From Halobacteriovoraceae bacterium (lineage in GTDB: Bacteria; Bdellovibrionota; Bacteriovoracia; Bacteriovoracales; Bacteriovoracaceae): a stretch of DNA of 7,523 nucleotides. Shown here piece after piece: positions 7,480-7,523 of the stretch; the stretch's first letter is position 1; each line of letters starts with the position of its first letter. The notes beneath the pieces are model-generated. The model saw only the letters and a program-made list of their open reading frames with translations, did not search any database and was not told the DNA's origin. A program made the translations under genes and the position numbers. The DNA lies in assembly GCA_018663815.1 (NCBI GenBank), contig JABJPQ010000527.1:1-7523 (forward strand), written 5' to 3'.

Positions 7480-7523
7480 ATGAGAAACGAGCTCAATTCT
7501 ATGATTATTCAAAAATTTAAACC
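7480..7523 (+). CDS. start of a divergent gene, cut by the window edge
   Basis: An open frame of 14 complete codons, reading MRNELNSMIIQKFK and running off the right end, with no stop in view. Support comes from the strong GGAGG at ideal spacing and from its position opposite the minus-strand operon. The visible residues show no signal peptide and no recognisable motif, so no function can be given. Codons 1-5 lie within the right arm of the inverted repeat. A later in-frame ATG at 7501 has no ribosome binding site and is less likely. Confidence 0.6.
   Translation, partial: MRNELNSMIIQKFK

Larger units (their letters stand above)
7398..7494 (-). terminator. possible minus-strand terminator: long stem-loop followed by seven T
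   Basis: Read on the minus strand, the inverted repeat 7494-7405 is followed directly by TTTTTTT (7404-7398), the geometry of a factor-independent terminator. The 48-base loop is unusually long. No minus-strand gene enters from the right, since several stop codons lie at 7500-7523 on that strand. It would therefore stop antisense or read-through transcription before the operon promoter. The T run could also be chance in AT-rich DNA. Confidence 0.25.
7405..7494. repeat. 20-bp inverted repeat spanning the leader and start codon of the divergent gene
   Basis: The left arm is GAGCTCGTTT (7405-7414), two extra bases AA (7415-7416), then CTCATTAATA (7417-7426). The right arm is TATTAATGAG (7475-7484) followed by AAACGAGCTC (7485-7494). 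All 20 positions pair, with only the AA bulge interrupting, and the loop is 48 bases. The right arm includes the start codon of the plus-strand gene (7480-7482) and its first codons; the ribosome binding site (7470-7474) lies just inside the loop. In RNA this would hide the start codon. In DNA it could be a pair of inverted operators. Match length is far beyond chance for such a short interval. Confidence 0.85.

Overview
The window is AT-rich (about one third G+C by eye) and densely coding. It holds three minus-strand genes and the first codons of a divergent plus-strand gene at the right edge. Two of the proteins are very large and exported, and they form a tightly packed two-gene operon. The mix of a secreted subtilisin-like protease, a large lineage-specific periplasmic or secreted protein, low G+C and Gram-negative-type signal peptides suggests a low-GC Bdellovibrio-like predator (Bacteriovorax/Halobacteriovorax type). 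That placement is inference from style and not from a marker gene. No rRNA, tRNA, CRISPR array or transposase is visible.

Layout from right to left, which is the direction of transcription for most of the window. The divergent plus-strand gene starts at 7480 with a strong ribosome binding site, and only 14 codons are inside the window. Its 5' region carries a striking 20-bp inverted repeat (7405-7426 / 7475-7494) whose right arm contains the start codon. A shared intergenic region (7260-7479) also holds a weak candidate promoter for the minus-strand operon. The operon begins with an unrecognised 1057-aa exported protein (4086-7259). It continues, with a 4-base ATGA overlap, into a 1068-aa exported S8 (subtilisin-family) protease (883-4089). 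The protease has a signal peptide, a propeptide-like region, a complete Asp/His/Ser triad and a roughly 600-residue uncharacterised beta-rich C-terminal region.

After a 76-base gap with a weak hairpin comes a 246-aa alpha/beta hydrolase (66-806). It has a GHSFGG nucleophile elbow, no signal peptide and no ribosome binding site. An extended -10 promoter (TGTTACAAT) lies so close to its ATG that a leaderless mRNA is predicted.

How they may work together: the ATGA overlap and the Shine-Dalgarno formed by the last Arg codons of the upstream gene imply translational coupling, so the orphan protein and the protease are probably made together, exported together and functionally linked (partner, substrate, chaperone or maturation factor). 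The hydrolase is co-oriented but appears to have its own promoter, so its link to the pair is weaker. The best candidates for something undescribed are the coupled orphan/protease pair and the inverted repeat over the start codon of the divergent gene.
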